DNA from: Bemisia tabaci
Taxonomy: Eukaryota > Arthropoda > Insecta > Hemiptera > Aleyrodidae
Assembly (NCBI RefSeq): GCF_918797505.1
Contig: NC_092795.1
Span: forward strand, 7,783,434-7,847,433
Reading direction: 5' to 3'
Length of the DNA stretch: 64,000 bases
Part shown: positions 36,201 through 45,200 of the stretch, in pieces
Position numbering within the stretch: the first letter of the stretch is position 1
Layout: the number at the start of each line of letters is the position of its first letter
Position numbers and translations under genes: made by a program
The notes under the pieces: generated by a model
What the model saw: only the letters and a program-made list of their open reading frames with translations
What the model was told of the DNA's origin: nothing
Databases searched by the model: none

Positions 36201-36775
36201 CTATCTCGGCTTGGAGCGCCTTCAATTTTCGTGATACTCCACGCTTTGTCACGGAGTTAGTTTAGTTGCCTATCCGATCCAAATTCAATGCGGATCATGG
36301 TTTGTACTACACGTTCTCCTCAATTTACCTGATACCGTATTTTACAGAGAAAAAAGTGTATATTCTTATTAAAAGCAAACCAATTATTACTTTAATCGTG
36401 TGACTTTGTTTCGGAATTTTAGGATTTTCTATTTGTCCAACGGAGGCTTGCAAATTGCATGCGAATGCTAATTTCCTACGACTAACAGAAGATGTGTTTA
36501 TGTTTTCTGTTTTTTGCGGCTTTGTGAGATGCTGATAAACAAAGTATAGTGAATAAGAGGTACAGAATGTGAAAATATGCGATACACTCACTTACAAATT
36601 CTCTGTCTAGGTTACCATATTTTAACTTACCTGCTGCTGTACATGTCGGCGTGCATAAATCCGATAATTTATGTGATCATGAACAAACAGTACCGGCAGG
36701 CGTACAAAGCTTTGCTCACTTGTCACAAAATGCCTCAGATGTTATCTCTTCAAGGACGGAATACTAGTCTGGCAG
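23023..36775 (+). CDS. Rhodopsin-class GPCR, Tre1/Moody family (7 exons; C-terminal tail unresolved)
   Basis: Exons 23023-23099, 23571-23711, 24613-24789, 25831-25958, 26611-26764, 34739-34935 and 36611-36775 join in phase with GT/AG borders to give 346 codons covering TM1 to the start of the tail. Visible landmarks: GN in TM1 (IIGNALTIL), AADLLF in TM2, a TM3 cysteine (LACKLLPF), NRY in place of DRY (residues 131-133), an ECL2 cysteine (LQSCTIMPDANGRS), CYLP in TM6 and NPIIY at 308-312. NRY, the CTIMPDANGRS loop and VIMNKQYRQAYK after TM7 are characteristic of the Tre1/Moody (GPR84-like) receptors, which in flies act in germ-cell migration and glial blood-brain-barrier formation. Which of the two this is cannot be decided here. 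A splice acceptor 6 nt before the ATG implies an upstream exon, so the start is provisional. The last donor (GTATGT at 36776) is in phase with the YqaJ exon at 40693. Confidence 0.88.
23571..23711 (+). CDS. GPCR exon 2 (TM1)
   Basis: Acceptor TTGTTCAG, donor GTTTGT. Encodes TM1 with the conserved IIGNALTIL. Confidence 0.88.
24251..24505. repeat. Palindromic MITE, family B (intact copy)
   Basis: Ends ACTGCCGTGCTAAGGAAGAA and, inverted, TTTCCTTAGCAAGGCAGT. The subterminal CGTTGCCATGTTTCCTTC pairs with TTTGACAACTCTCGAATGTT. In GPCR intron 2, about 100 bp before exon 3. Confidence 0.8.
24613..24789 (+). CDS. GPCR exon 3 (TM2-TM3, start of NRY)
   Basis: Acceptor TGAATGCAG, donor GTATAA. Encodes CLCAADLLFCMTVLPFNLVR, then the conserved Cys and TM3, ending at ITINR. 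Confidence 0.88.
24870..25205. repeat. ATCGC/GCGAT-dense tract
   Basis: About 335 bp in which GCGAT or ATCGC recurs more than twenty times, often as TTATCGCGAT, without a fixed unit length. Located in GPCR intron 3; no coding potential. Confidence 0.8.
25831..25958 (+). CDS. GPCR exon 4 (ICL2-TM4)
   Basis: Acceptor TTTAATTTAG, donor GTAAGT. Completes the NRY motif and encodes YIMITHYAVYKKIYRTPFIV and TM4 with CWIFSFGMQIPTLLGKW. Confidence 0.9.
26611..26764 (+). CDS. GPCR exon 5 (ECL2-TM5)
   Basis: Acceptor TTGTCGGCAG, donor GTACTT. Encodes the loop SCTIMPDANGRSAKS and TM5 (FVIPCLVIIFCYTRIYMVV). Confidence 0.9.
27208..27269. repeat. Poly(T) = poly(A) tail of the antisense retrotransposon
   Basis: 62 uninterrupted T residues, directly after the 3' UTR of ORF2 in minus-strand direction. 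Confidence 0.95.
27422..30487 (-). CDS. Retrotransposon ORF2: APE endonuclease + reverse transcriptase (1021 codons open)
   Basis: N-terminal apurinic-type endonuclease: GDLNSR near residue 145, SDHHAIEFD near 228. Reverse transcriptase: FGFRAGRSTLDA, LDVKNAFNSL, GVPQGSILGP near 625 and the catalytic GYADD near 657. C-terminal CCHC-like finger (CPLPGCNLPDSPEHTFFHC) near 925. The enzyme nicks target DNA and primes cDNA from the nick. The domain order fits R1/I-group elements. No stop or frameshift, suggesting a recent insertion. The opening codon here is TTG, not ATG: the frame stays open upstream to about 30562, overlapping the end of ORF1, and I find no Met in that upstream part. Confidence 0.92.
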   Translation of the reverse strand: MSQGRAGPPTPLSLSHKNKPCLKLLLSNCKKHSLSHEAIVSRAFDTGAGIIALTEPNIPKAKDQGFFIDLSSRVAVKTTNSLAGSTSNWTKEDGFVHFTWNNTVFYICYIPPHFPPAFTIDDFNNFLLRLELSITQQSLPIVIMGDLNSRSLTWGDKLTDPRGEILSEWFTANSLATLNDSTSFNPTFKNHNGESSVDVVAVSISSLPLFSHLRVLSNFENHSDHHAIEFDMLTESSPPVRPSVPTGWWISKERTPSFVSMVSRYVILILAATTVLTAQSCQATLTHSLNRNFDVKDPSSKKKPSYWWTPEIASLRKSCLQSRRRLYKMKGKSSTENDQAYLEFSNSRKLLNDAIFKSKNQRWENLIEELEFDCWGRAYKIMRNKFKSPKSHDNESLTEFELRKVVSELFPLHPIISWERTYVDEEIIPFSQEEVKRACSRLRAKKAPGPDRIPPEIVKTFVNSNISPCTDMFNSYLLSGNFPIEWKQAILCLLPKPKKAGIKKYRPICLLNGLGKIFEHLILFRLSSSVDPLSERQFGFRAGRSTLDAINTVRDIVAKKYDVKGKKALAILMLDVKNAFNSLSWLDIVTSLERKNAPAYLINLIKSYLSDRTITYGTHSFPVTSGVPQGSILGPFLFNTCYDSVLKKIHTKKCEKIGYADDLSVIIEAETPSELRQSAQVISLEIREEMSPKKLSLEPDKTEACFLGGGGKWKKASFRVLGCLIRPSPSIKYLGIWLDKRLSFRNHVIKACEKALKVHRSLIPLLPNIRGPSFKKRKLILNAVYSSLFYGVPLWADVTKISKYCAIITKTCRPLKRSICAAYRTVSNNILDILSGIPPTDLYVESRCRQFSGEPKPQVRADIIERWVSRLDSEPESDIWFKSLIPDLRSFLHRPFGDTNFYMTQFFGGHGSFCDYLFRFKILNNNLCPLPGCNLPDSPEHTFFHCPFFSTDRILLEAKLGSNFTLFNTQDLLLSSQENWNCISSFVEQVIRCKNNHMSQTPPADGIHRCNSGATLTQGVT
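30516..31170 (-). pseudogene. Retrotransposon ORF1 (gag-like), truncated and frameshifted
   Basis: The 3' part (31047-30516) encodes zinc knuckles: CYRCNRYGHGSRFC (CX2CX4HX4C), CSSCLGAHSPTKDKAC and CVTCFAYERNDYH, followed by a Pro/Gln/Ser-rich tail. The 5' part (VIARCSPAVRNSIILHGSIF, then INSLESHCIDW) lies in another frame and fuses to LDPLRC only by a frameshift near 31000. No start codon remains. Gag-like nucleic-acid-binding protein of R1/I-type elements. Confidence 0.8.
31931..32095. repeat. hAT-like palindromic MITE, family A (copy 2)
   Basis: Ends CAGTGGCGTGGCGTAAATTT and inverse; arms share CATATCGATTGTTATGCCGT. Flanked by GATAGGGA and GACAGGGA, an 8-bp duplication with one mismatch, as expected for hAT. 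Confidence 0.9.
32777..33590. repeat. 814-bp imperfect palindrome with duplicated left arm
   Basis: CTAATTTCGAG at the left is inverted as CTCGAAATTAG at the right. Both arms contain TCCATTGAATCGGTGTTGAT-like sequence and CAATTGTTGTTACGAATATG. In the left arm a unit of about 108 bp is tandemly repeated (from 32978 and 33087). In GPCR intron 5; transcription would give a long hairpin. Confidence 0.85.
33611..33816. repeat. 206-bp palindrome
   Basis: GAAAAAAAAGTGAAGTTGAT is inverted at the right end; inner arms pair CACAAAATGCTAAATTA-like sequences. Directly after the 814-bp palindrome. Confidence 0.8.
34739..34935 (+). CDS. GPCR exon 6 (ICL3-TM6)
   Basis: Acceptor CATTGTTGCAG, donor GTAAGT. 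A basic third intracellular loop, then WRITKMVLTIFLSFLVCYLP. Separated from exon 5 by an 8-kb intron that holds a retrotransposon. Confidence 0.9.
35229..35379. repeat. Palindromic MITE, family H (copy 2)
   Basis: GAATTGGATTACATTTTGCA and, inverted, TTGCAAAATGTAATTCAATT. The arms continue into ATAAGGAACCACTAT and its inverse. Confidence 0.85.
35686..35827. repeat. Decayed hAT-like MITE, family A (copy 3)
   Basis: Right half well preserved (ATCGATACATCG, then TAAAGCACGCCACGCAACTG). The left half is shortened and lacks the GTTCGC hairpin. Confidence 0.65.
36200..36300. repeat. Repeat shared in inverse with 6440-6530
   Basis: GGAGCGCCTTCAATTTTCGT and TTAGTTTAGTTGCCTATCCG occur here and, inverted, near 6440-6530. 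Remnant of a dispersed element; full limits not resolved. Confidence 0.55.
36611..36775 (+). CDS. GPCR exon 7 (TM7)
   Basis: Acceptor CTGTCTAG, donor GTATGT. Encodes YMSACINPIIYVIMNKQYRQ and the start of the tail. If unspliced, the frame reads on 38 codons to a stop at 36888. Confidence 0.9.
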
Positions 36776-36860
36776 GTATGTTATTTGAAGATTTATATTC
36801 TCAGATGTTAATTATTCTTTTGAATTCTGTTCACATTACTGGAGCTCTCGTGATTTCCTA

Positions 36861-37068
36861 CACTGAGGAAAGGTTATGGGCTATGTAGATATACCGTCCG
36901 TTTCGGGCTCAGAGGCCGAAAGTTCCGGGTGCTGGAGCTGTAGCTTCGACTGCTACGGGTGCTACACCTTTCAACTACAACTTTCGGCCTCTGAGCCCGA
37001 AACAGACGGTAAGTCTATACTGCCCATAAGTACGGCTTCCATGGCCAAAGTTTTTGTCTTTTTCAGTG
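36861..37068. repeat. Palindromic MITE, family G (copy 1)
   Basis: CACTGAGGAAAGGTTATGGG at the left, TTTTTGTCTTTTTCAGTG at the right; central hairpin CAGAGGCCGAAAGTTCCGGG paired with its inverse. Starts 85 bp after the GPCR exon 7 donor. Confidence 0.8.
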
Positions 37069-37069
37069 T

Positions 37070-38250
37070 TTGAAACCAATGTTTATGTATCAAAAGTACA
37101 TATCACAATTCATGGCGGAATTTGGACGATGAAAGGGGATGAGGTGACTCCTGCAACCAAACATACACCTCAGTCCCCCACTATGAAGGATATTTTTGCG
37201 AGAACTATTTAAGGTGTAAACTCCCGAGATGTTGCGGTGTCAGTTGCCCGAGAACCTCTGGGAAGACAGGCATATGTGGCGTTTGGGTGTCGTAGAACGC
37301 CAAAGTGCGTTGTAAAGCGACTATATATATATAACTCCCGTTTACGGCTCCGTGTTTCCTCATAAGTTTTCAAAGATTTTATTTTGCAGCTATCCTATGA
37401 ATTCGTTCGTTTGTGATAATGTGAACTTTTAACCACACACAGTCAATATTCAGCCGTTGTATTTTTAGCCACAAGTCACTTTATGAATAACTTCATGTGA
37501 CGACAAAAATTAGGCATAAATTGCTTACAACAGAGAAAGGATAAATGAATGAAAACATCTGAGAGGATATTTCAACACCAACTTAGTAATCTGATGTATT
37601 TATAAATGAATTCGAGCAATGGCTACCTTGCCTTACAAGTTAAGACTTTTTTAAGTACCTGAATGCGGAAAAAATTTGCGATTGCGATAGGATCCAAATG
37701 CTAATATTAATCATAGAAATTATATTTCTCGACAATGTGTTCCCGTTCCTCAAGGTTCTATCCCCACAGAGGCATGTAGAATCAAATCCCGGATCTTGCA
37801 CGGAACTATCTCAAAGCTGTCTGTGATTTTCTGAGCAACCAATCAATGTTTTGTAAAATTTTCTCAATCATGAATGTTAAAAATGTTGGTTTTGTGTTTA
37901 CCAGGCTCATGATACCTGTTTTACGTGACGTCCTTAGGCCATGGCTATGAACTTCGAAAAACAAGTTAACCATATAAAAAACAAAAATTCCAAAGACTGT
38001 GATCTCAAAAACCTCGGACGCATTTCTACTCTCAAGACTTTGTGGGCTTTGGGGATTCCTGACACTTATGCATGACTGTTTTTACTTCCTTTTTACTTTG
38101 TTTGTCTATGAATGATCTGTATGTATACATGTATTCCATGTTAAGTGCCGTGTTTGTTTATTTGCGTTTACTATAAGTAAGATGTAGTTTATCCAATGAC
38201 AGTGACAGAAATGTTGTTCTTTGTTCATATCATTTTTTTCCTTATATTTA
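37070..38250. other. Gene-free stretch between GPCR exon 7 and the YqaJ exons
   Basis: No exon, RNA gene or transposon end recognised; AT-rich. It would be an intron if the GPCR and the YqaJ gene are one unit, otherwise intergenic. Confidence 0.35.
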
Positions 38251-38253
38251 CCA

Positions 38254-38505
38254 CACGGAGGAAGAAACTTCGTGCAAGGGACCCGAAGTTGAAGTCATAT
38301 GGATCTCTGAAGCTTTCGGATCACATATCTTAAAACTTGAGGTCCAGCGGCCGAAGTTCGGGTCAGACATCTGAAGTACTTCGATATAAATCGAAGGGTT
38401 CGGGTCACACATCTGAAGTACTCCGGTGCATATAGAAGTGCCTCGATGTCTGACCCGAACTTCGGCGGCTAGACCTCAACTTTTCGGATGTGTGATCAGA
38501 AAACT
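38254..38505. repeat. Family E MITE (copy 2, right end lost)
   Basis: CACGGAGGAAGAAACTTCGT and CCGAAGT-rich arms as in 20258-20592; the right terminus is missing. Confidence 0.7.
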
Positions 38506-38919
38506 GTCCGCGCACCTGTTTTTTCCAGTAATTTACGTCCATGCGTTTTTTCGGCACGGGAGTTTTGGTCCACGTGCCAGTTGAGACCCAAAGTTAATTG
38601 GCCAACATGTAAATACAAACGACAATTGCTCACGACGTTTTTGGATGAAAATGTAAAATGTCTTGGAAGAATGAGGGTTTACTTGTTTTTTTTTTTGTTT
38701 TGTCTCTTTGGTCCAACGGAGAATAATATATAGTAGAGAGTTTTGGTAAAAATAGGGGAGCGTCAATTCCATGAGACAAAATTCACTAAAACTCTCTACA
38801 CATCTTTGGTGTAACAGGACTTAATTATCTTCCAAGATTTCCCTACCTTATTATACCTGAACCGGATAAACCCTCTATATTTGCCTCAGCTAAAGGCTCT
38901 TAGATTTTTCCAGTGTACG

Positions 38920-39410
38920 ATAAGTATCTTGATTTATTCTGCGAGGAAAGATCTGTACTTTTAAAGGATGCCTGTTATTCTTAATACGTTCAATTTCGTA
39001 TAATACTGTGCAACACCTCTGTTGTGAAATAGTTGATTCAGGCGACGCTGCACGGTGGGCGGGCGGCCAGCGCGAAATGCGCATTGGCGCCTACAAACCT
39101 AAGTAGATACTTCAAGCATTGTGCAATGCGTGAAGTATCCACTTAGGTTTGTAGGCGCCAGTGAGCCTCTCGCGCTGGCAGCACGCGCCGCTCCGCTCTC
39201 TTAGGCTTTACTATTTATACTCGCATAGTCAGCGTTTTTTAACTCAGGATTTTGAAATGTTTGCACACTCTGCATTGATTATTCTCATTTAAATTGGTGG
39301 GAAAAAAATATGTCTCAATTTATCAAAGGAGAATAATAATATAATGTGTGTCTTTTAAATATTGGTGGTTCCGTGTGAAATTTAATGATTTCCAAAGCAC
39401 TTTAATTTTT
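38920..39410. repeat. Family D fragment (copy 4)
   Basis: Shares the family D interior: CTTGATTTATTCTGCGAGGA, the GGCGCCTACAAACCTAAG hairpin and GTTTGCACACTCTGCATTGA. Terminal GTAAAAATTGGC repeats are absent. Confidence 0.7.
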
Positions 39411-40009
39411 TCTTTAACATTTTGTGCTTTTATTGTGCTGCAGCTAGGTGTACGTGCAACCAAACGCTCAAAATTTGACGTATTTGACTCTAAAAGATCG
39501 ATGCACAAATGGGTTAAAACTAAAGACTGCGTGCTTCTTGGTTTTTTTCCTCTTTTATTCATTTTTGCAGTTTTTGTCGGCACAACTGCGACTGATTGAG
39601 ATTAATGTCGCTTGGAAAAGGTTTTACAAATATTTGTCACGTTTTAAAAATATAAATGTTTTCAAAATGAAGTAATAATTTCGTAAAGAAAAAATTAAAA
39701 AAATAAAGGAAAAGTACCTATACATATATAAGGTATGTTGTATATCGAATATTTTAAGGATAGAAATAAAACCAAATATTCACCAATGACAATTTAAAAA
39801 GATGATTCAAAAGGAGAAAGCAATAACATCTTATTTAGAAAATGAGGAACCATAACAATACCTCCTTCTCTCTCAATTTCTCATTTCCATATTGTCAATA
39901 TAATTTTATATACCCACCAATATAACGCTTGAACCAAGTCACCGTTGCTTATTGTACGTGTGGGCGTAAACTACTGGACAAAAAAGGTGCGCGGACAAAA
40001 AATCGTTGA

Positions 40010-40167
40010 CAAAATGTCCTGAAACCAATTTTTCTCGCAATTCCACCAAAAAGTCCTGAAAATATCAAGGGAAAATATTCATAACTTGCCTCGCAAAAGA
40101 ATATTTTATCGAGGGAAATTTGACAGCTCTCGAATGTTCATACGGTGTTCTTCCTTAGCACGACAGC
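40010..40167. repeat. Right half of a family B MITE
   Basis: Ends in TCGAATGTTCATACGGTGTT, CTTCCTTAGCACGACAG, the family B right terminus. Left half not recognisable. Confidence 0.55.
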
Positions 40168-40692
40168 ATACAACTCGATCGAAACGTTACTCGAGTGCTA
40201 TGGGTAAAATTTTTGATATAATCGAATTCATTTGTGAATTTGGGCATAACTTAGGCGCCATTAACATCAAATATTGATCGACTCTTATGCAAAGAAGATA
40301 CAACTTTCGTTAGAAAATTTATTTTATCGTTTACTTACTCTCCATTTTCCCTCCAGACGCCAAAAAACGACTTATTGAGTAAAATCAGTTTCAAAGAGGT
40401 TCCTATAAACCTAAAAAAATAGTCGCGGTACCCGAAGATTTGAGATCATATCGAAGCAAGATCCCGGTTAGAACAAATCTCACCGGGTGAGTGACTTTTG
40501 ATAGCATCAACATTTTCCAGAACGATTTTTGAAACACCTTTACACTCATTGGTCAGCATTGTGAGCATTCAATGGGGGGTTTACGTGACTTTTATCTGCA
40601 ATTTACATTGAATGTGCAGAACAGCCCATCCCCTGGCTCTTTGATTAAAGGGGGCTATCATTTAAACTGAACAACTGTTTCCATTTTTTCAG

Positions 40693-42239
40693 AATCCAAA
40701 AAAAACCTACTTTCGGATTGGAGTATCAGACGATCCGCACCGAATCAATTTTGGCAATCTGTTATTTTGACGGGACCAAAGCATCAAAAATATCACTCGG
40801 GCACACTGAATGTGGGACAAGTTTTTGACGATTGCACTGCAAAATATGCACAGTCAGAGGAGTATCTGGTGCCTGGAAGACCAAAACCTGAAAAAATTAA
40901 TGAGTTTTGGATGCCCAAAACTTGCGTTTTCCCGGATCCTTTAGACGACGAGTTTTCAGCGGACCTTAACACGAAAAAGTATGAAAATGGCTGGACTTAC
41001 ACCAACCAATCTCAAGAACCTTCAAATTGGAGTGGGTTTGGGAATTATTGCGGGGACCTAGAGGAATCATTAGACGAGGATGAATGGAGACCACGTGATT
41101 GTCAATCTTTCGGTGACTACCACACATCCCACGAGATGGATCTTCAATCGGAATCGATTGAGGAAGAATCTCCAGACTGGCAAGGGTTCGGAGACTACGA
41201 TTCGAGCCTAGAGACTATGCACGATGATGATGAGTGTGACATTTACATACCTCTAGAATGGGTATGCGGATGCCTCGGCGATTACCACACAATCCATCTA
41301 AATCTAGGTGATGTCTACAATCAGGGTGATGCTGAGAATCGACCCCAGGAGTATTCGAGCTGGCTAGGCTTTGGAAATTATTGTGGAGATGTAGAAGAAG
41401 CACACGAGGATGATGAGTGGAAACCATGTGAGTGTCAATCTTTTGGAGACTACCGTTTATCCCACGAGTTAGACCCAGAATTGGAGTTCAGTGAGGAGGA
41501 TCCTTCAGACTGGGAGGGGTGCGGGGCCTCCTGTTCAAGCCTTGAGATCCTGCATGACGACGATGAGTGCGACAGCAACGGACCATTAGATTGGGAACGC
41601 CTCGACCGTTATTATAAAGCCCAAGAGGATAGAAATTCAGTTGATTTAAATAAACAAGGGGTTGCTAAGTGCAATAATACGGACATTTTGAAAGAGAGGT
41701 CGGTGCAATGTGACTTCATTTCCAAAAAAGTCCTTTTACGTGGGTCTAGACATCCAAGCCTTGTGAGTTCATTTGGACCGTCGGACGATATGAAAGGAGG
41801 CGGTAGTATTTTAGAGCGAGAGAAGAAAGGGGCAAAATCGGATACAGCTATAGCAGGCGCAGGAGTGTTGGAATTAATGAACGATCCAGCTGTTGCTCAA
41901 GAGTTTCCATCGGAGGACCTGAGAGCCATGATCCATGCCCTCATGTTCAAGTTCCAAGCCCTGCCGCGGACGAAGCCGATCGACGCGGACGCTTTTTTAC
42001 GGTTCTGCGCCGAGAGCATGACCCCGAGCATCTGCCAAGAGATGGAGAAAGAGACTCGAAACCAGGGTGAGAGCTCACTCTGGTTCAAGCTTAAATTCGG
42101 CCGCATCACCGCATCGAACCTTTACGCTGTCGCCAACTGTCGCACGCCATCCGGCTACCTGACCAAGAGCATCGTTGGGCTCAATTCCTGGTTTTCCGGA
42201 AACGAAGCCACCATGCGCGGTCATCGCCTCGAAGAACAG
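40693..42239 (+). CDS. YqaJ gene, exon A (acidic repeats and start of nuclease core)
   Basis: 1547 nt open, ending GHRLEEQ before donor GTATGA. Needs one base from an upstream exon; first internal ATG at 40911 (MPKTCVFPDPLDDEF). Confidence 0.8.
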
Positions 42240-45200
42240 GTATGATCAATTGCTGTCATGCAGAGTTGTATGTTGGAAGAACACGAGGAACACTGAAAAA
42301 AGTTACGGGCTACATAGACATTTCGTCCGTCCCGGGCTCAGAAGCCGAAAGTTCCGGGTGCTGGAGCTGTAAGTTCGATTGCTCCGGGTGCTACGCCCGG
42401 AACTTTTGGCCTCTGAACCCGGAACGCGAACGGTATGTCTATACATGTATGGTCCGTAAGCACGGCTTCCACGGCCGGAATTCTGTTTTTTTCGGTGTAT
42501 GTATAATAACTACCAGGAAAAATTGTAATCATGGAAACAAGAGGGTGGTGTTTGATCCATCTCTGGTGTTACTTTAAAGGTAAGAGGGTCTCTGGTGTCT
42601 TATGGTACATCTGGTACCAGTAAGAAGAGGCAAAGAATTTTGAGAGGAAAGATGAGGTTAGCTTATCATTGGAGACAGGAGAGAGAGAGAAGGTCCGCGG
42701 CAATTTGCCCTCAAAAAAGGTCATTTGCTATGATTTTCAGAAATGTTTTACCTTCAGCTCTCTTCCCTTCATAAAAAATGTTGGACCATACATCTCCAAT
42801 GGAAAACTTTTTAAAACGTAATTGCGACTCGATAGAGGCTAAAAATAAAATCTCTCGTTACATTTTTGTGGTTATTATCAAAGTGAGGGAGTGGAAACCG
42901 TTATTTACTGGCTTCGGTAAATGTCAATGTCTCTAAAAGTGGAAGGCAGGGAAAGTAGTGCCAACTTATTTTTGACAAGGATAGAGAGAAAAAATCCAAT
43001 CAAAAAGTTCCTCGTCTAAAATGAGACGTTACGAACTTTCCGTGAGATGAAAATGCCTCACTCCTGTCATCTCTTTGAAATATTTTTCAGGGATTTTCAG
43101 CCGCATTCAGCCATTTTATACTTTTTTATGTACGTATTATGACTAGAAGGATCTCAGAAAAGACCAGAAGAAAATATAATTCCTAAATTTTTTGGCAGGT
43201 GGTAGAACTGGTGGAGAATAAAATGAAGATGCCTTTTAAAAAGTGTGGATTGTTTTTATCTGGGGCTTACCCGATTTTGGGAGCCTCGCCAGACGGCATC
43301 AATGACACTCACGTGCTCGAAATCAAGTCTCCATTCAGTGAAAAATCTTACAAGGAATACCTTGACAAAGACAACAAGGTAACAAAAGCTAAATTCGATT
43401 GCATGTTCGGTACTTTCAATTCTTCCAATGGAGAAACTTACCCTATTTTTCCACTAGAAAAAGGTTAAACGTTAAGCAGGGCCGGATTTAGGGGGTGCCC
43501 TCGTGGGCCGCGGGCCATGGCGGCAAATTCAGGGGGCGGCAAATTTTGCATTTTTTTTAAATGCAGGTATAAAAAAATTACATACGAGAAGAGGCGACAA
43601 AATCTTTCATTTCCTGAGAGTATAGTAATTTCTAATTTTGTCTTTTAGCGGTGGTACAAGAGATAGCACCTTTAATTAGTCGAGTTATTAGAGAGATCAA
43701 ACACGCAATTTGGCCTGTAGCGGCGCGGCGCAAATAGCAATGATGAAGAGGACTTGAGATGAAAAGGAGAAGCCCTCGGCGTGGCTGGTCTCGGCATGTA
43801 ACACATATTAGCGCCTACAAGACTGCATGAATACTTCACGCATAGCGTCAAAGACAGTGCGGTCGGCAGCGGTTGGCGTGAAACGCATAGCGCCTACAAG
43901 ACTGTAGAAATACTTCACGCATTGTCCCAAACATAGTGCGATCAGCGCTGCGCGGCGGTGGAAGTTTAAATTATTAAGCCACATTTATGTTTGTTCTGTC
44001 ATTATTTTTTCGTTCATTTCTTATAAATGGGAGGCCTTGTCCACACAGAGATAGGTTTACGGAACTTAACTTTCGCGCCAAGTTCCGTGAATTTTTGCTA
44101 GTAGTGTTGACAGGGCTTTCGCAAAAAATGTGTCCAACACAGGTAAACGCGTCTTATACACCCCTTCCCTTCCGGCGCGTTCACTTGATGGTTTTTATAG
44201 ATGTTTCAAAGCGAATGAGAAGGGGGCGGCAAAATACAGGTGGCCCATGGACGGCAAGTAGGTAAATCCGGCCCTGACGTTAAGACAGCTTTTCGCCTTA
44301 AAATAACGTTTGACAAAAGTCAGCTCCCTGAAATTTTGTATCGACGGCTAAACTTGGAGACCAGATACCTCAGGTTGCAGTGTTGCAGACTGAAAAAGTG
44401 TTTTTCGAGTTTATAGAAATCTATATGCAGGCGGCAAGTTTAAAAAAAAATACTACAAATTAATGATAGTTGACAAAGTTAGAGGGTGCAAAATGCTGTT
44501 TCAGAACAAAAAGTCACATTATTTTTTGGCTCACTTAAAGACTATGCTGGACGTCAAAAGTAATTTTGCAAACGAAGACAGAGGGGAAGGAGGCGATAAA
44601 AACCATCAAATATTGCTCAAATTAAGAAATATCTAACTGCTTATTATTTACGACGCGTCATAACATAAATTTTAAAGTACTTGGCTCGAAATCAAAGTCA
44701 GTAGTCGGCTCGAACTTGACCTAATGTTTAAATTTCAATGTTTGTCATTTTGTTCAGGGTCAAATCAGGGCCCCTGCTACAGTTTTCAAGTCCCAAAGGC
44801 GCTAGGGAGCTGCTCGGGTGGACCCTTCTTAAGTTAAAAAACTATCAATTTTTTTAATTTTCTTATCTATGGAAACTGTTTTAGTCTCGCGCTTTTTATT
44901 GAAGAATAATTTTTGAAGGTTTTTTAAGAATTGTTATCCTGTTTGTATACTGCGGCCTTGTATAGGAGCTGTCAACAAGAAAAGAGCAAAAATTATGGGG
45001 GGGGGGGGGGGGTTATTGAGGGCTCCAGGAAGGAATGGAAGATCGAGAGACTTCTTTCTTCCTATAGATATCACATTCCGGAGGCACTTCAAGAATTACC
45101 CTTGGTATACAATTTTCTAGGGAAGTATTACTCCTTTGGGGTGTGCAGAATGAGCACTAAATCACGTTTTGCATACACATCAATTTCACCGTTAATCCGA

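Noticed and set aside
39348..39599. 83-codon ORF with hydrophobic segments considered as a GPCR tail exon
   Set aside because: Its first half lies in a family D repeat fragment, the frame does not match the GPCR phase, and there is no similarity to receptor tails.
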